DNA of 64,000 bases. It comes from Erinaceus europaeus. Taxonomy: Eukaryota; Chordata; Mammalia; Eulipotyphla; Erinaceidae. The translations under genes were made by a program, and so were the position numbers. Where the stretch lies: the NCBI RefSeq assembly GCF_950295315.1, contig NC_080171.1, forward strand, positions 115,687,064-115,751,063, in the 5' to 3' direction. Positions 43,000-52,861 of the stretch are shown here, one piece after another (position 1 is the stretch's first letter; the number at the start of each line of letters is the position of its first letter). Under the pieces are notes generated by a model that worked only from the letters and a program-made list of their open reading frames with translations, had not been told where the DNA came from and did no database searches.

Positions 43000-43195
43000 C
43001 TTCTAATGTACCCAGTGGTGTATCTGCTCTGCCATGTGCAGTGCCCAGGTTCCTACCTGAAGCCCACTGCATTGAAAGAAAGTTCAGCATTGTGGTCTCT
43101 CTCTCTCTCTCTGTCACTCTTCCCACCCCCATCCCCTGCCCCACCATCTGTCTCACTCTTTCTAACTGAAAATAAATAAATAAATGCTGGTCCCA
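43000..43195 (+). mobile_element. Old tRNA-derived SINE, type E
   Basis: CTGCTCTGCCATGTGCAGTG, CCCAGGTTCCTACCTGAAGC, CT-rich tract, then TTTCTAACTGAAAATAAATA. Confidence 0.75.
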
Positions 43196-43278
43196 AGTTG
43201 TAAAGTCCCAAATATGATCCCCCCCTAACACACACATCCCAAAAAAAACAAACAAAAAACCTAGTATATAAAGTACTT

Positions 43279-43425
43279 GGGGGGGGGGAAATAGTATAAT
43301 GGTTATATAAAGAGACTTTTGTGTCTGAAGCTCCAAAGTCCCAGGTTCAATCCCCTGCACCACCATAAACCAAAGCTAAGCAGTACTCTGGTAATAAATA
43401 AATAAATAAATAAATATTTTTTAAA
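43279..43425 (+). mobile_element. tRNA-derived SINE, type C
   Basis: GGGGGAAATAGTATAATGGT, CCAGGTTCAATCCCCTGCAC, ATAAACCAAAGCTAAGCAGT, AATAAATAAATAAATAAATA. Confidence 0.92.
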
Positions 43426-43449
43426 AATTAAATTAAGTACCGCCAGAAA

Positions 43450-43970
43450 AAAAAGTATCAACTCACAAGTACAAATGACTCTTATATAAAAGATGCATAA
43501 AATCACTCATAATAATAAAAATATAAATGAAAACTACCTTCTGATCAATTTTCCACCTAACAAGTCAGCAAACTGCAAAGCTGTAGTATGCACACCGTCT
43601 GTTACTGAGAATGTGGTGAGACAAGCACCTTCACCCCCCAACGGGGCAGGTCTGACTACAAACCCCGGGAAGGGTGACTTGGCGTCATCAGCCAAAATGA
43701 CTCTAACACTGGGAATTTATCCTGAAGATATGCTTGTACATCTGCCAACTGAAATCAAGGGAAATGAAATATGTTATTCATTGAATTTTGTTTGTAAAAG
43801 TGAAATTTGGAAAGAAGTTAAACATTCATCAGTAGAAGACTGCTTCTAAATTAAGGGTCCCCTAGGCAGCTGTAGGCAGGAGGAGAAGGAAGTTTTCTAT
43901 GTGTTGATGTGTAAAATATCTCCAAGACATACTAACTACAAAAAAAAAAAATTAGAGAGAAAATGAATAT
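43450..43970 (+). mobile_element. Ancient LINE-1 (L1M-type) 3' fragment
   Basis: ATAAAAGATGCATAAAATCA, AATGACTCTAACACTGGGAA, AAACATTCATCAGTAGAAGA, GAAGTTTTCTATGTGTTGAT and AAATATCTCCAAGACATACT match old mammalian L1M 3' ends from memory. The 118-codon frame inside (43493-43849) is a decayed ORF2 tail plus flanking sequence, not a gene. Confidence 0.65.
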
Positions 43971-43980
43971 GATACCTTTC

Positions 43981-44196
43981 TTTCTTTCTTTTTTAATCTT
44001 TATTTATTTCTTGGATAGACGCAGCCAGAAATTGAGAGGGAAGGGGGTGATAGACAGGGAGACAGAAAGACACCTGCGGCCCTGCTTCACCACTTGTGAA
44101 GCTTTCCCCCTGCAGGTGGGGACCGGGGACTGGAACCTGGGTCCTTGCGCACTGTAACATGTGCGCTCAACCAGGTGCGTCACCATCCGGCCCCAA
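43981..44196 (-). mobile_element. tRNA-derived SINE, type B, with 10-bp TSD
   Basis: TTATTTATTTCTTGGATAGA, GGGGACCGGGGACTGGAACC, CAACCAGGTGCGTCACCATC. TSD GATACCTTTC at 43971-43980 and 44197-44206. Head CpGs are still present. Confidence 0.95.
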
Positions 44197-44262
44197 GATA
44201 CCTTTCAATGGAGGACTTATTTTCAATTTTGTTTATAAATGCATAAAGGAATTCTAGAAAGA

Positions 44263-44390
44263 GAAACACTTCACAAGCAGTGAAGCAGATCTGTAGGTGT
44301 CTCTCTCTTTCTCCCTCTCTGTCTCCCCTTCCCTCTGATAGCTGGCTGTCTCTATCCAATAAATAAAGATAATTTAAAAATATCTTTAAA
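44263..44390 (+). mobile_element. SINE type B, 5' truncated
   Basis: Begins in the core (CACTTCACAAGCAGTGAAGC) and runs to CTATCCAATAAATAAAGATA. The tRNA-like head is absent. Confidence 0.88.
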
Positions 44391-44538
44391 AAGAAATTAA
44401 TCAATGGGAACAGGGCAAGAACTGAATCAAGAGATGTACACTTCTGAATGAAATTTTTTTCATAACTTATTTTTGGTCACCAAATCAAGAAAAATACATA
44501 TCATCAACAATATAGATTTCAAAATATGATACAGCAGC

Positions 44539-45167
44539 TGTTTGTCCTGCAGGACTCCAGAGTAGCAAACCGAGGCATAAGAAGACTGAGTCCACTTCCC
44601 TCAGATGATCATTTAGCTTCTTACTAATCTCCTTCATCCTCCTCAACTGTGGTGATGCCATATGCCCTGACACAGTGCTGACGTCAGCCTTGGCGACAGG
44701 AGGCTGACAGTGTGCAGTGGTCTGCGCAGGCGCATGGACTGTAGGTGAATCCAGACTGCTGGTGTGCAAAGCATTGTGGGTAGGCTGAACAGACTTAAAA
44801 GGACAGCAGCCGGAACTCTGGGCTCTTTGGCTGCGGCTCCTTCTCCTGGTCAGATGCCTCTCAGCAGAGGTGCCCCAGGCATCCATCCACCATGTCTACT
44901 TCTCCTGGGAACTGAACACGTGTGACTCTGCTAGCTGGTAAACTTTTAGACTCCTCTACAGCCATGAGCAACCTTTACCAGAGCTTATAATTGTTTATCT
45001 TATGGGACTAAACTTTGATAACCATATTCAGACTTTATAGACCTAGTGTAGGTTTAACCCTTAATGATAATTGCTTATTTTGCCGTTTACCTGTTTCGCC
45101 CTAATAAACCGTGTATTGATTAAACCAGTTCCCAGCTCCCGCTGTGAATCCTTCTATACGCGCCACA
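44539..45167 (+). mobile_element. Solo LTR of an endogenous retrovirus
   Basis: A 629-bp unit with TGT...ACA ends (TGTTTGTCCTGC to GCGCCACA) is flanked by the 6-bp direct repeat AGCAGC (44533-44538 and 45168-45173). A TTAAAAGG box lies at 44795-44802 and AATAAA at 45103-45108, about 60 bp before the end, which fits U3-R-U5 order on the plus strand. A TGCGCAGGCGCA motif in U3 resembles an NRF1 site. There are no viral genes on either side, so it is the product of LTR-LTR recombination. A 6-bp TSD is typical of class II (ERVK/IAP-like) elements. Confidence 0.75.
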
Positions 45168-45173
45168 AGCAGC

Positions 45174-45426
45174 CCCAACCCCCTTACCTCTTTGTAAGTT
45201 AATTTAAAACACTCAGCCTTAGTGAAACCTCAATATCCGATTATCAATACAGCAATAGGATTATCAATACAGTACTGGGTTATCATCTTATAGTCTCAAA
45301 TCAGTTTGACAACAAACCATGGCAGAAAATAACATTATTCTTGAATATCATCGTTTGAAACTAAAACAAAGGCACCACACGTTCTTAGTGTTGTGCTATC
45401 TGAGGCTAGAAGGGCTGAAACTTCTT
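45174..45426. other. Unique DNA between LTR and minisatellite
   Basis: No gene recognised. A short local repeat (GATTATCAATACAGCAATAG / GATTATCAATACAGTACTGG) lies near 45238-45277. Confidence 0.5.
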
Positions 45427-45750
45427 GGGCTGATCATTTGAGCATAAATGGTTGACTTTGGGCTGATCATCTGAGCATAAATGGTTGACCTTGGGATGAT
45501 CATCTGAGCTAAATGGTTGACCTTGGGCTGATCATCTGAGCTAAATGGTTGACTTTGGGCTGATCATCTGAGCATAAATGGCTGACCTTGGGATGATCAT
45601 CTGAGCTAAATGGTTGATCTTGGGCTGATCATCTGAGCTAAATGGTTGACTTTGGGCTGATCATCTGAGCTAAATGGTTGACCTTGGGCTGATCATCTGA
45701 GCTAAATGGTTGATCTTGGGCTGATCATCTGAGCATAAATGGTTGATCTT
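45427..45750 (+). repeat. Ten-copy 32/33-bp minisatellite
   Basis: Unit: GGGCTGATCATCTGAGCTAA then ATGGTTGACCTT. Copies start at 45427, 45460, 45493, 45525, 45557, 45590, 45622, 45654, 45686 and 45718. Copies 1, 2, 5 and 10 are 33 bp (GCATAAA for GCTAAA) and the others 32 bp. Copies 2-4 and 5-7 form two 97-bp higher-order blocks with only two differences. Every copy holds TGATCA. Confidence 0.98.
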
Positions 45751-46174
45751 GCACAGCACATAAGCCTGAAATGCAACCAGTCTATCCACCAAAAGCCTGC
45801 ACTGTGCCAGACCTCTGGGCACAGTTAAGGGCCTTAGACAGCATCGACTAAAATGAGCTAAGCGTAGAAATCTCAGAGCTGCTTGGAGGTCTTAGTGTGA
45901 GAGGTTCTGCAATAGGGTTCAAAATGACTCACCTGGATGGAGGTCACTTGAACCACCCTTGCACAGTGCAGGGCAGTACTCAACTCCTTCACTGCTTTTA
46001 GGAAAGAAAAAAAAATCCAGAAATGACTTTCTCTGGGTACAAGCAGCAGTGTGTAGCAACACTTCAGGCCGTGGTTTTTGCATGCCCCCTTGGCATCTGT
46101 ACAAGTGAACTTAGTTCTTTTTGATCTGCATACCCACTAGAACCACTTTCATTACTTTACTAGTAGAACCCACT
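45751..46174. other. Unique DNA, no gene seen
   Basis: No repeat or exon recognised. Confidence 0.5.
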
Positions 46175-46480
46175 GTTTGTGTCCCAAAGTTCCACCTCCC
46201 CAGAGCCCTGCCTCACTAGGGAAAGAAAGAAACAGGCTGGGGGTATGGATCCACCTACTAACGCCCATGTACAGCGGAGAAACAATTACAGAGGCCAGAC
46301 CTTCCACTTTCTGTACCCCGTAAGAAATTTTGGTCCATACTCCCAGAGGGGTAAGTAATAGGGAAGCTTCCAATGGAGGGGATGGGACACAGAGTTCTGG
46401 AGGAGGGAATTGTCTGAAATTGTACTCCTGTAATCTTACAATCTTGTCAATCATTACTAAATCACTAATAATAATAAACA
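46175..46480 (+). mobile_element. LINE-1-type 3' end, truncated
   Basis: CCACCTCCCCAGAGCCCTGC, GGAGAAACAATTACAGAGGC, AAATTTTGGTCCATACTCCC, and a complete L1-like terminus CTTGTCAATCATTACTAAAT then CACTAATAATAATAA. It links the 3' unit family with the standard L1 end. Confidence 0.8.
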
Positions 46481-48551
46481 ACCTACTACTTCTCTCTTGA
46501 AAGCCTTTTATCAAGAGATATACTGAATAGTACATGTGCCTCTCATTCATAATAGAGCTTTATTTATTTATTAGATTCCTTTCCCTTCTGTAGCATCCTG
46601 GAGAGTGGTGGCAGGAAGATTCCTTTAGGAATCTCTAGTTCATGTATAAAATAGCTCCTTCTTTTATTCATCAAGAGCTAAGACCTCAGAGGCCAAATTG
46701 AAAAATTGAATTCATTCCCCATCTCCATGAATATGAGAAGACATACAAGTAACCAGGCCTGCCAACTAAGCACGGAGGCCCTGAACATAGAGTAGGACTG
46801 GCTCTCCATGGACTGCGCTTCTGCCCTCACTGAGTCTTCACTGTTGGCAACTCCAGGGGCCACTGAAGAGCCAGGGTGAGACAGCCCCACATGGCTGGAG
46901 AAAGTGTTGAGAATCAGTCTATTCATTAAAGATCGCCCCCCCCCCAAAAAAAAAAAAATCCTCCTAAAGAGAAGGAACCAAAAGCTTTCCTTTGGGACCA
47001 GAGCCAGGTTCTCATTTTACAGTCAGCAGGCCCCAGAACTCCAAAACAGAAACAGTAACAGCATATCTCCACCCCCGACCCCACCACCACCCCAGCTGTA
47101 GAGTGAGCATTAAGTCCAGCAGCAGAGCCCACAGGGGGCCCTCCAGAGCCTGGCCCCTTTGCTGGAGCCCCTGCAGGCACTTTCCTGTCATTCTGCAGTG
47201 TAAGTTCCAGAAACACGCTCCTCTGCAGTTGGCCTGGAAGTGCATCAGTAAAAATATGAACCGGAAATCTGACACTCCTCCTATGAATAATATTGACACA
47301 GCTAAAGACAATGGGAGCCTCCTCAACCTACACCCGGATTACCTGCTCTTCTCCTGAAGTATCACTTCCCTCAGGTAGCATCAATCCTTGAACAGTTTTC
47401 CTGGAAATGAAATCCCAACCTCGCAAGCTTCAACTCCCCTCCTCGCAAGCTTCAACTCCCCTCCACACAGTTGCCGGAGACTAATAATTGAGCTACAAAC
47501 ACCAGGCTTGGCAAACTTCGTCTATGGAAAATCATTAATCTCATGATGGCACTGGAGAGATCGCCACATTTCCAAATAAAATAAACCCTGTCTCCCAAAC
47601 CCGACTGCTTGGAACAAGGAAACAAACAGCCGGAGACAGCAATGAATTACAAATGGCATGCTAATTACCAGTCTACATCCAGAAATAGCTGAAGACTGCA
47701 GGATTTTTTTTGTTGTTGTTGTTAAAATAACTACAGCCTTTATTCTAGGGTTGGGCAAAGGCATCTGATTTATTCAAATGCTTCGGCTTCTAAACAGAAT
47801 CACATTTATGTGCGCTTATCTGGGAGGGGGAAGAGTGGTGGAGAGAAACTTTGGGCACTGAGACAGGGGTCCCCAGAGACAGCGGTGGGTGGGTGGTCTG
47901 GGAGAACTGACCTGAACATTGGCTTCAGCACCCAGAACAGGGTGTGGCTGAAGGGAGACAGCTGTCCTGCCTGCCCTGGCAGAGGGACTCAGTCCTCAGA
48001 CTCTGCAGAGGAAAGAAGGGACAAAGGGAACACAGTCTCTAAACAGTGTCCTGCGCACCTTCATTCTTTATTCCACAGTAGGTGAATAGGCGGCAACAGG
48101 GCCTGGAGACTGGTACAGCTTACACTGCAATCTGACCCTCAAGAAATGTACAATCTGCCAAAGAGGAAAAGAACAAAGTTCAAGAGTGCTTTAGAACGCT
48201 CTTGGTGACTGCTTGTCACTACCATAGGTCAAGGTGAGCATCTCTCTGCACAGGCAAATTCAGCTCAGAGACAAACAGCATCTCCTAAGGTTACAGTTTG
48301 CACTACAGATGCAAGGCATAGCCTACCAGGTTTATTTTCAGAATCTGGAGTCTAAATACTAAAGGGGAATCATTCTGTGCTCCAAACTCTAACTTTATGC
48401 CGTCTTATCATTCCTCTAAATATGTCTGACCCTTTCACTCTGCTCTCAAATTCTAGAATGTTCCAGCAGTGTTTCTCCAAGGCCATCTGGTTCAGCAAGG
48501 TTCCTCTGGACTTTAAGAGATCTGTAGGAAAAATATGTTTTTGTTTGTTTG
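46481..48551. other. Repeat-poor 2-kb stretch, no gene recognised
   Basis: The longest interval without recognised retroposons. Frames at 46926-47216, 46992-47357 and 47810-48085 have no identifiable domain. It contains a 22-bp tandem duplication (47419-47462) and, at about 47500-47700, balanced sequence with TAATTA-type motifs (ATGCTAATTACCAGTC). It could hold conserved regulatory DNA. Confidence 0.45.
47419..47462 (+). repeat. Perfect 22-bp tandem duplication
   Basis: Two adjacent identical copies of a unit starting CCTCGCAAGCTTCAACTCCC. Confidence 0.97.
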
Positions 48552-48700
48552 TTGGGGGGTGGCAAACAGTGGTGCACCCACTTGAGTGCACACACTACCA
48601 TGAGCAAGGATCCAGGTTCAAGCTCCCACTCCCCATGTGCCAGAGGAATGCCTACAAGTAGTGAAGCAGGTCTGCAGGTATCGTTCTCCCTATCTTCCAT
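48552..48700 (+). mobile_element. tRNA-derived SINE, type B, 3' truncated
   Basis: GCAAACAGTGGTGCACCCAC, GGTTCAAGCTCCCACTCCCC, AGTGAAGCAGGTCTGCAGGT; the AATAAA tail is missing. Confidence 0.85.
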
Positions 48701-48895
48701 TCTTCTCATAGGCGCTTCAAGGGTGTTACATGAGAGATAAAAAGCAGCCAAATAAGAGTGTAAGCTAGTAATTAAACTTGTGATAGTTTTATAATGAGTG
48801 CTTGACCAAGTATGGCCTGTGTTTTCCTTTTTTTACTGTATTTTTAATCACATGACCATGGTCTCATCTATGTTTCCTTGAGGAGGATCATTAGG

Positions 48896-49284
48896 TGCCG
48901 GGATAAGCTTCACTGACGGGAGACAGACGACCAGGGACTCATAGCTAAGCTGTACGCAGTATCTCTTTATTCATGCGGAACGCAGCACAATCTAAGCCAA
49001 GCTAAGCTAAGCTAAAACTAAACTAAAAACACAGTCCTATATATATTCACCAAGTAGGGCGGAAACAGGATGTGACGTCGAGAGGGTGGAGAAAAAGTGA
49101 CTGGTGAAAATCAGCATGTGACAAGGAGAGGGGGTGGAGCAGGCGAGAATTCTACCACTGAACCACCAATGCCCTGGAGGGAGGGTGGTGCTTAGTTAAC
49201 AGTGGTTAAGTAAACAGAATACAGTGTTAAGCAGGGGGGATTAAACCAAATGAAACAGAAGGGGTTTTTAGAAGCATACCAACA
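48896..49284 (-). mobile_element. Solo LTR of an endogenous retrovirus, inverted
   Basis: A 389-bp unit between perfect 6-bp direct repeats ATTAGG (48890-48895, 49285-49290). Read on the minus strand it begins TGTTGGTATGC and ends TCCCGGCA. TATA-like TATATAT lies at about 49038-49044 and AATAAA at 48966-48971 (minus strand). A CRE-like TGACGTC is at 49073-49079. Class II (IAP/ERVK-like) is favoured by the 6-bp TSD and TGTTGG start. No viral coding sequence adjoins it. Confidence 0.75.
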
Positions 49285-49290
49285 ATTAGG

Positions 49291-50254
49291 TCATGGGCTC
49301 TGCCTTTGTTTAGCCCTCAACCATGTGCTTGGTCTCTGGGCACCATGTTTGTTTACAGTTACCCTGACTACCCACCAGGAGGTCTCAGATGCCATCTTGG
49401 TTTCAACCATATGGTTCTCGAGCACCAACTTTGTCTCAAATAGATGACAGGTAAAATTAACCAGATCCTTCGCTGTTGACTATGCCTCTCAAGAGGGCAA
49501 GTGCAGCCTTAAGCATACAGGTGGTAGTCAGCGTGTACACTTTGCAGCGATGTTCTTAGATTCTGGTACAGTGTCAACATGGTTGCCACCTGTTAACTTA
49601 TTTAATATGGAGCATTCCTTATATGGTGATCTTTTGATTCCCCTTTGGTAGATATTCTGTTCATCTCATTTTAGATGGGGTCATTCACTTTCTTGTGGAG
49701 TTTAGTGAATTCTCTATTTTAGTTATTAGTTTCTTGTTTACACGACATGTAGAGATCTCCCCTTCCATAAGAGATCTCTCTGTATATGTGATTTCTTTTA
49801 CAGTACAAAGCTTTTGACTTGATGTAGTAAAATTAGATGAGGCCTTGACTGAGATCACATTAGATTTATATATGGCTCTAGATAGTGTATTCATTATGAT
49901 GTTGATTAAAATTAAGTATTTCTTAACTCAAGGCTGGACACTACAGATATGGCAACTAGACTTGAGCCCAGTAGATTATATAATGATTATTCATCTTATG
50001 TATAACTGGCCTTGAAGGCCTCAAAACTGGCATAAAATTAGAATTTATTGGATAGAGAGTGGATTACAGAAACTGGACGGTGGCAAGAGATGGGCTTCCC
50101 TAGTTTGGCTGTGTTGGGCAGTGACAGGCCCTTTTCACCTGAAGTCCTAGCCTTGGTCATAGACAATGGGCCCAGACCTACTGAGTGTCTGTCAACACTC
50201 GTCCCTTCCCTAAGAGATGTCTCTCTGCCTCTCGGAACTTTGTCCTCACTGTAA
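49291..50254. other. Unassigned DNA, possibly diverged L1
   Basis: No gene recognised. The sequence leads without a clear boundary into the diverged L1 3' unit and may be an older part of it. Confidence 0.4.
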
Positions 50255-51130
50255 GTAACACTGATTAAGATTGCCCCACTCTCTGGAGGGAGGCTGGGTC
50301 TTTCTACTCTGTCACTTGAGGAAAAGACGTTTGTGCAACCTACAGACATGGCCCCAGCTGTGAGCAAGCCTACACTGACAGGGACCCCAAGGGCATACAG
50401 GCTCTTTGGTAAATATTAATAGACATGGGCCCCAGGTCATATTGATGTGGAACAGTTAACTGTAAATATGTCTTTTATTTTAGTGTGAGAGCCACTCTAC
50501 ATTAATCCAGTTCTCAAGTCCTACGCTCTAATCTAATACCATCCTCCCAATCCTGCCTTATGGCTATAGCTCAAAGATCATTAGAGACCTAGTGTCCTAA
50601 AAGTGTTCATATCTGAATAGATATCGTAGCTACCTCTCCTCCTGAGTTTCTTATTCTAGCTGATCCTAATCCTATTCTTTGGCCCTCTATTTATTAAACA
50701 TTTGTGTGCCTTCCCACCTTCCAGACGTCGAGTTCCAGATGCTGCCACAACCCCATCCTGACTACCCTAGACAAATGACCACATGGTGAAGTATCCAGAA
50801 ACCTCATCTCTCTGGAGCTCTGCCCCACTAACAAATGCTAGGGACAGTGCAAGTGTGTCTAGCAGTATGGATCAACCAGGAAACTGCCCACATGTCAGCA
50901 GGAAGCAGTTACAGAAGCGTGAAACTCCATCCTTCAACATCCCAATAAGAATTCTGGTCCATGCTCCTAAATAGAAAAACGCTGAGGCTAGGGAATAAAC
51001 AGGTAGAATCTGGGGAACACGGGCAGTACTGTGACAAGCTGGAGTACGTGCTCCCCAGACACAAGAAGTATTGTATAAAAAGTAGTAACAGATGTGGGTG
51101 TGGATTAGAAAAGAAAACAGAGGCAAGCTT
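50255..51130 (+). mobile_element. Diverged LINE-1-type 3' unit
   Basis: It follows other copies at low identity: CCCCAGCTGTGAGCAAGCCT, GACATGGGCCCCAGGTCATA, TCCAGATGCTGCCACAACCC, GGAAGCAGTTACAGAAGCGT, AAGAATTCTGGTCCATGCTC, AGTAGTAACAGATGTGGGTG. This older subfamily lacks the GC-rich feel of the 29-31 kb copies. Confidence 0.65.
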
Positions 51131-51189
51131 AGAAGTTTATCAACTGGTGCTATGGGTATGGTTTCTCTGCTCATGAGAGCCTGTCAACA

Positions 51190-51545
51190 TGTTAGTAAAG
51201 TTTATAACTGAGTGCCTAGAAACAGTTTAAGTTACAGCTAGTACAGAGAATATAAACTGGGGTAACCCAACCCATCAGGAAAGATTCCTGGGTACATGAA
51301 GAGGAGGGGATGAAATGAGAAATCTATAGGCTCCTGGTAGACGCCCACTTCTACATTCCAGCATCCCAGTGGTAGCCAACCTGCTCTCAGCTTTACTGGC
51401 TGCACCTTGATGGACTTTGTATCTAACCAATCAGCTTGTGCCACGCCCAGTTTGAAACTCAGAAAAGTTGTGTGCTGCCGGACAAGCGTGTGCAGGTCTG
51501 GCAGGAATTGGCCTGTAACCTGTTAACATAATAAAGTATCTCCCT
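51190..51545 (+). mobile_element. Possible old LTR
   Basis: The segment has CCAATCAG at about 51428, a GC-rich patch and AATAAA at 51530-51535 followed by CTCCCTACCCTCC, the order expected for U3-R-U5. No TSD or matching ends are found. It could equally be unique DNA. Confidence 0.3.
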
Positions 51546-51547
51546 AC

Positions 51548-51625
51548 CCTCCAAAAGAAAAAGAAAAAAAAATAGAAGGAAAAAATGGCCACCAGAAATG
51601 ATGAATTCATAGTGCCAGTGATCAA
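51548..51625 (+). mobile_element. SINE type A tail fragment
   Basis: AAAAAATGGCCACCAGAAAT and GATGAATTCATAGTGCCAGT match the type-A 3' block. The 5' portion is absent. Confidence 0.7.
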
Positions 51626-51752
51626 AGTAGATTTTTACACACAAGGCCTGATCCCAATAGATGTTTTCAACCAGACTCCACAAAGTGTCAACTGGCTGTT
51701 TCTAAATTCCAGGGATGTCCAGTGTGTTTAGTAGAAATCTGCCGTCATTCTT

Positions 51753-52046
51753 TTTTTAATAGATATTTTTAATATTTATTTATTTATTCCCTTTTGTTGC
51801 CCTTTTTTATTGTTGTAGTTACTATTGTTATTGTTGTCGTTGTTGGATAGGACAGAGAGAAATGGAGAGAGGAGGGAAAGACAGAGAGGGGGAGAGAAAG
51901 ATAGACACCTACAGACCTGCTTCACCGCCCGTTGAAGTGACTCACCTGCAGGTGGGGAGCCGGGGGCTTGAACCGGGATCCTTACACCGGTCCCTGCGCA
52001 TCGCGCCACGTGAGCTTAACCCGCTGTGCTACCGCCAAACTCCCAA
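51753..52046 (-). mobile_element. tRNA-derived SINE, type A short form, with 18-bp TSD
   Basis: TTTGTTGCCCTTTTTTATTG, GTTGTTGGATAGGACAGAGA, GTGGGGAGCCGGGGGCTTGA, CGCTGTGCTACCGCCAAACT. TSD AAATCTGCCGTCATTCTT (51735-51752) / AAATCTCCCTTCATTCTT (52047-52064), two mismatches. Confidence 0.95.
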
Positions 52047-52309
52047 AAATCTCCCTTCATTCTTATCCTACCTCATCTTGTGGCCAGCGAAATGCCCCCA
52101 CAAACAGTGGTTGAAAGGGGGTCCCTGTGATCCGCTCTCTGCTTTGGGGAGACTTGCTACTCAACATCTACAAACAGAACAGACACCACTGCTTCCCACT
52201 TCAGATTTAATCCCTGTATCATTCAACCTCTCCAGGCTTGGAATTTTCTGCTTGCATGATGTGAAAAACTGGAACAGATGATTCCTTTATTTTGTGAAGC
52301 AGGGTCGCA

Positions 52310-52500
52310 AACAGGCACACAATTCTCTCACTTCGAGACAGAGATGAAGAGAGACCAAGTACCAGAGCACCCCCTAATCCAATGACACCCCCATATGGTG
52401 TGCCTAAGCTCGAACCTTACAGTGAGTCACACTTACAGGAGGGCATGTATCGCAGCCAGTGAGCTGGCTTTCTGGCCTGGAACCAACGATCTTTACCATT
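52310..52500 (-). mobile_element. Old tRNA-derived SINE, inverted
   Basis: GAGAGACCAAGTACCAGAGC, TGGTGTGCCTAAGCTCGAAC and GCAGCCAGTGAGCTGGCTTT look like a decayed reversed head. Confidence 0.45.
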
Positions 52501-52589
52501 ACCAGAAGGTATAAAACTTGACTTTATGCTTTCTGCCTTCATCAGCACATGGTACTCAATCACTCATATTAACATCAAGTAAAACCCTT

Positions 52590-52692
52590 TTGCAGTACAT
52601 GTTAGAGCACGCAAGGACTTGGGTCCAAGCCCTTCCTTGGTCCCCATCTGTAGGGAGACAACTTTGCAAAGGATGAAACAATTTTATAGGAG

Positions 52693-52732
<40 letters not shown>

Positions 52733-52850
52733 GATCTTCCCCCTTTCCTCCCAATTTCTGGGGGAGGGGGGGAGAGAATACAGGTCCAAAGAGGATGACA
52801 GAGAACCTTCCCTCCCAATTTCTGTCTCAAACCAATAAATAAAACTTAAA
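52590..52850 (+). mobile_element. tRNA-derived SINE, type B, with CT/CTAT expansion
   Basis: GCAGTACATGTTAGAGCACG, GGGTCCAAGCCCTTCCTTGG, then (CT)n and (CTAT)n at about 52692-52733 and a duplicated CCTCCCAATTTCTG, ending AACCAATAAATAAAACTTAA. Confidence 0.8.
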
Positions 52851-52861
52851 TATCTTTTGCA

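Noticed and set aside
43493..43849. 118-codon open frame as a possible exon
   Set aside because: The sequence aligns by eye with an ancient L1 3' end and has no other protein signature.
44700..44810. CpG-island host promoter with an NRF1 site
   Set aside because: The motif lies inside a unit with retroviral LTR ends and a 6-bp target duplication, and no downstream exon is seen.
44485..44886. 133-codon open frame on the minus strand
   Set aside because: It lies antisense within the solo LTR and reflects LTR base composition.
45427..45750. CRISPR array
   Set aside because: The units are contiguous with no spacers, and the DNA is mammalian.
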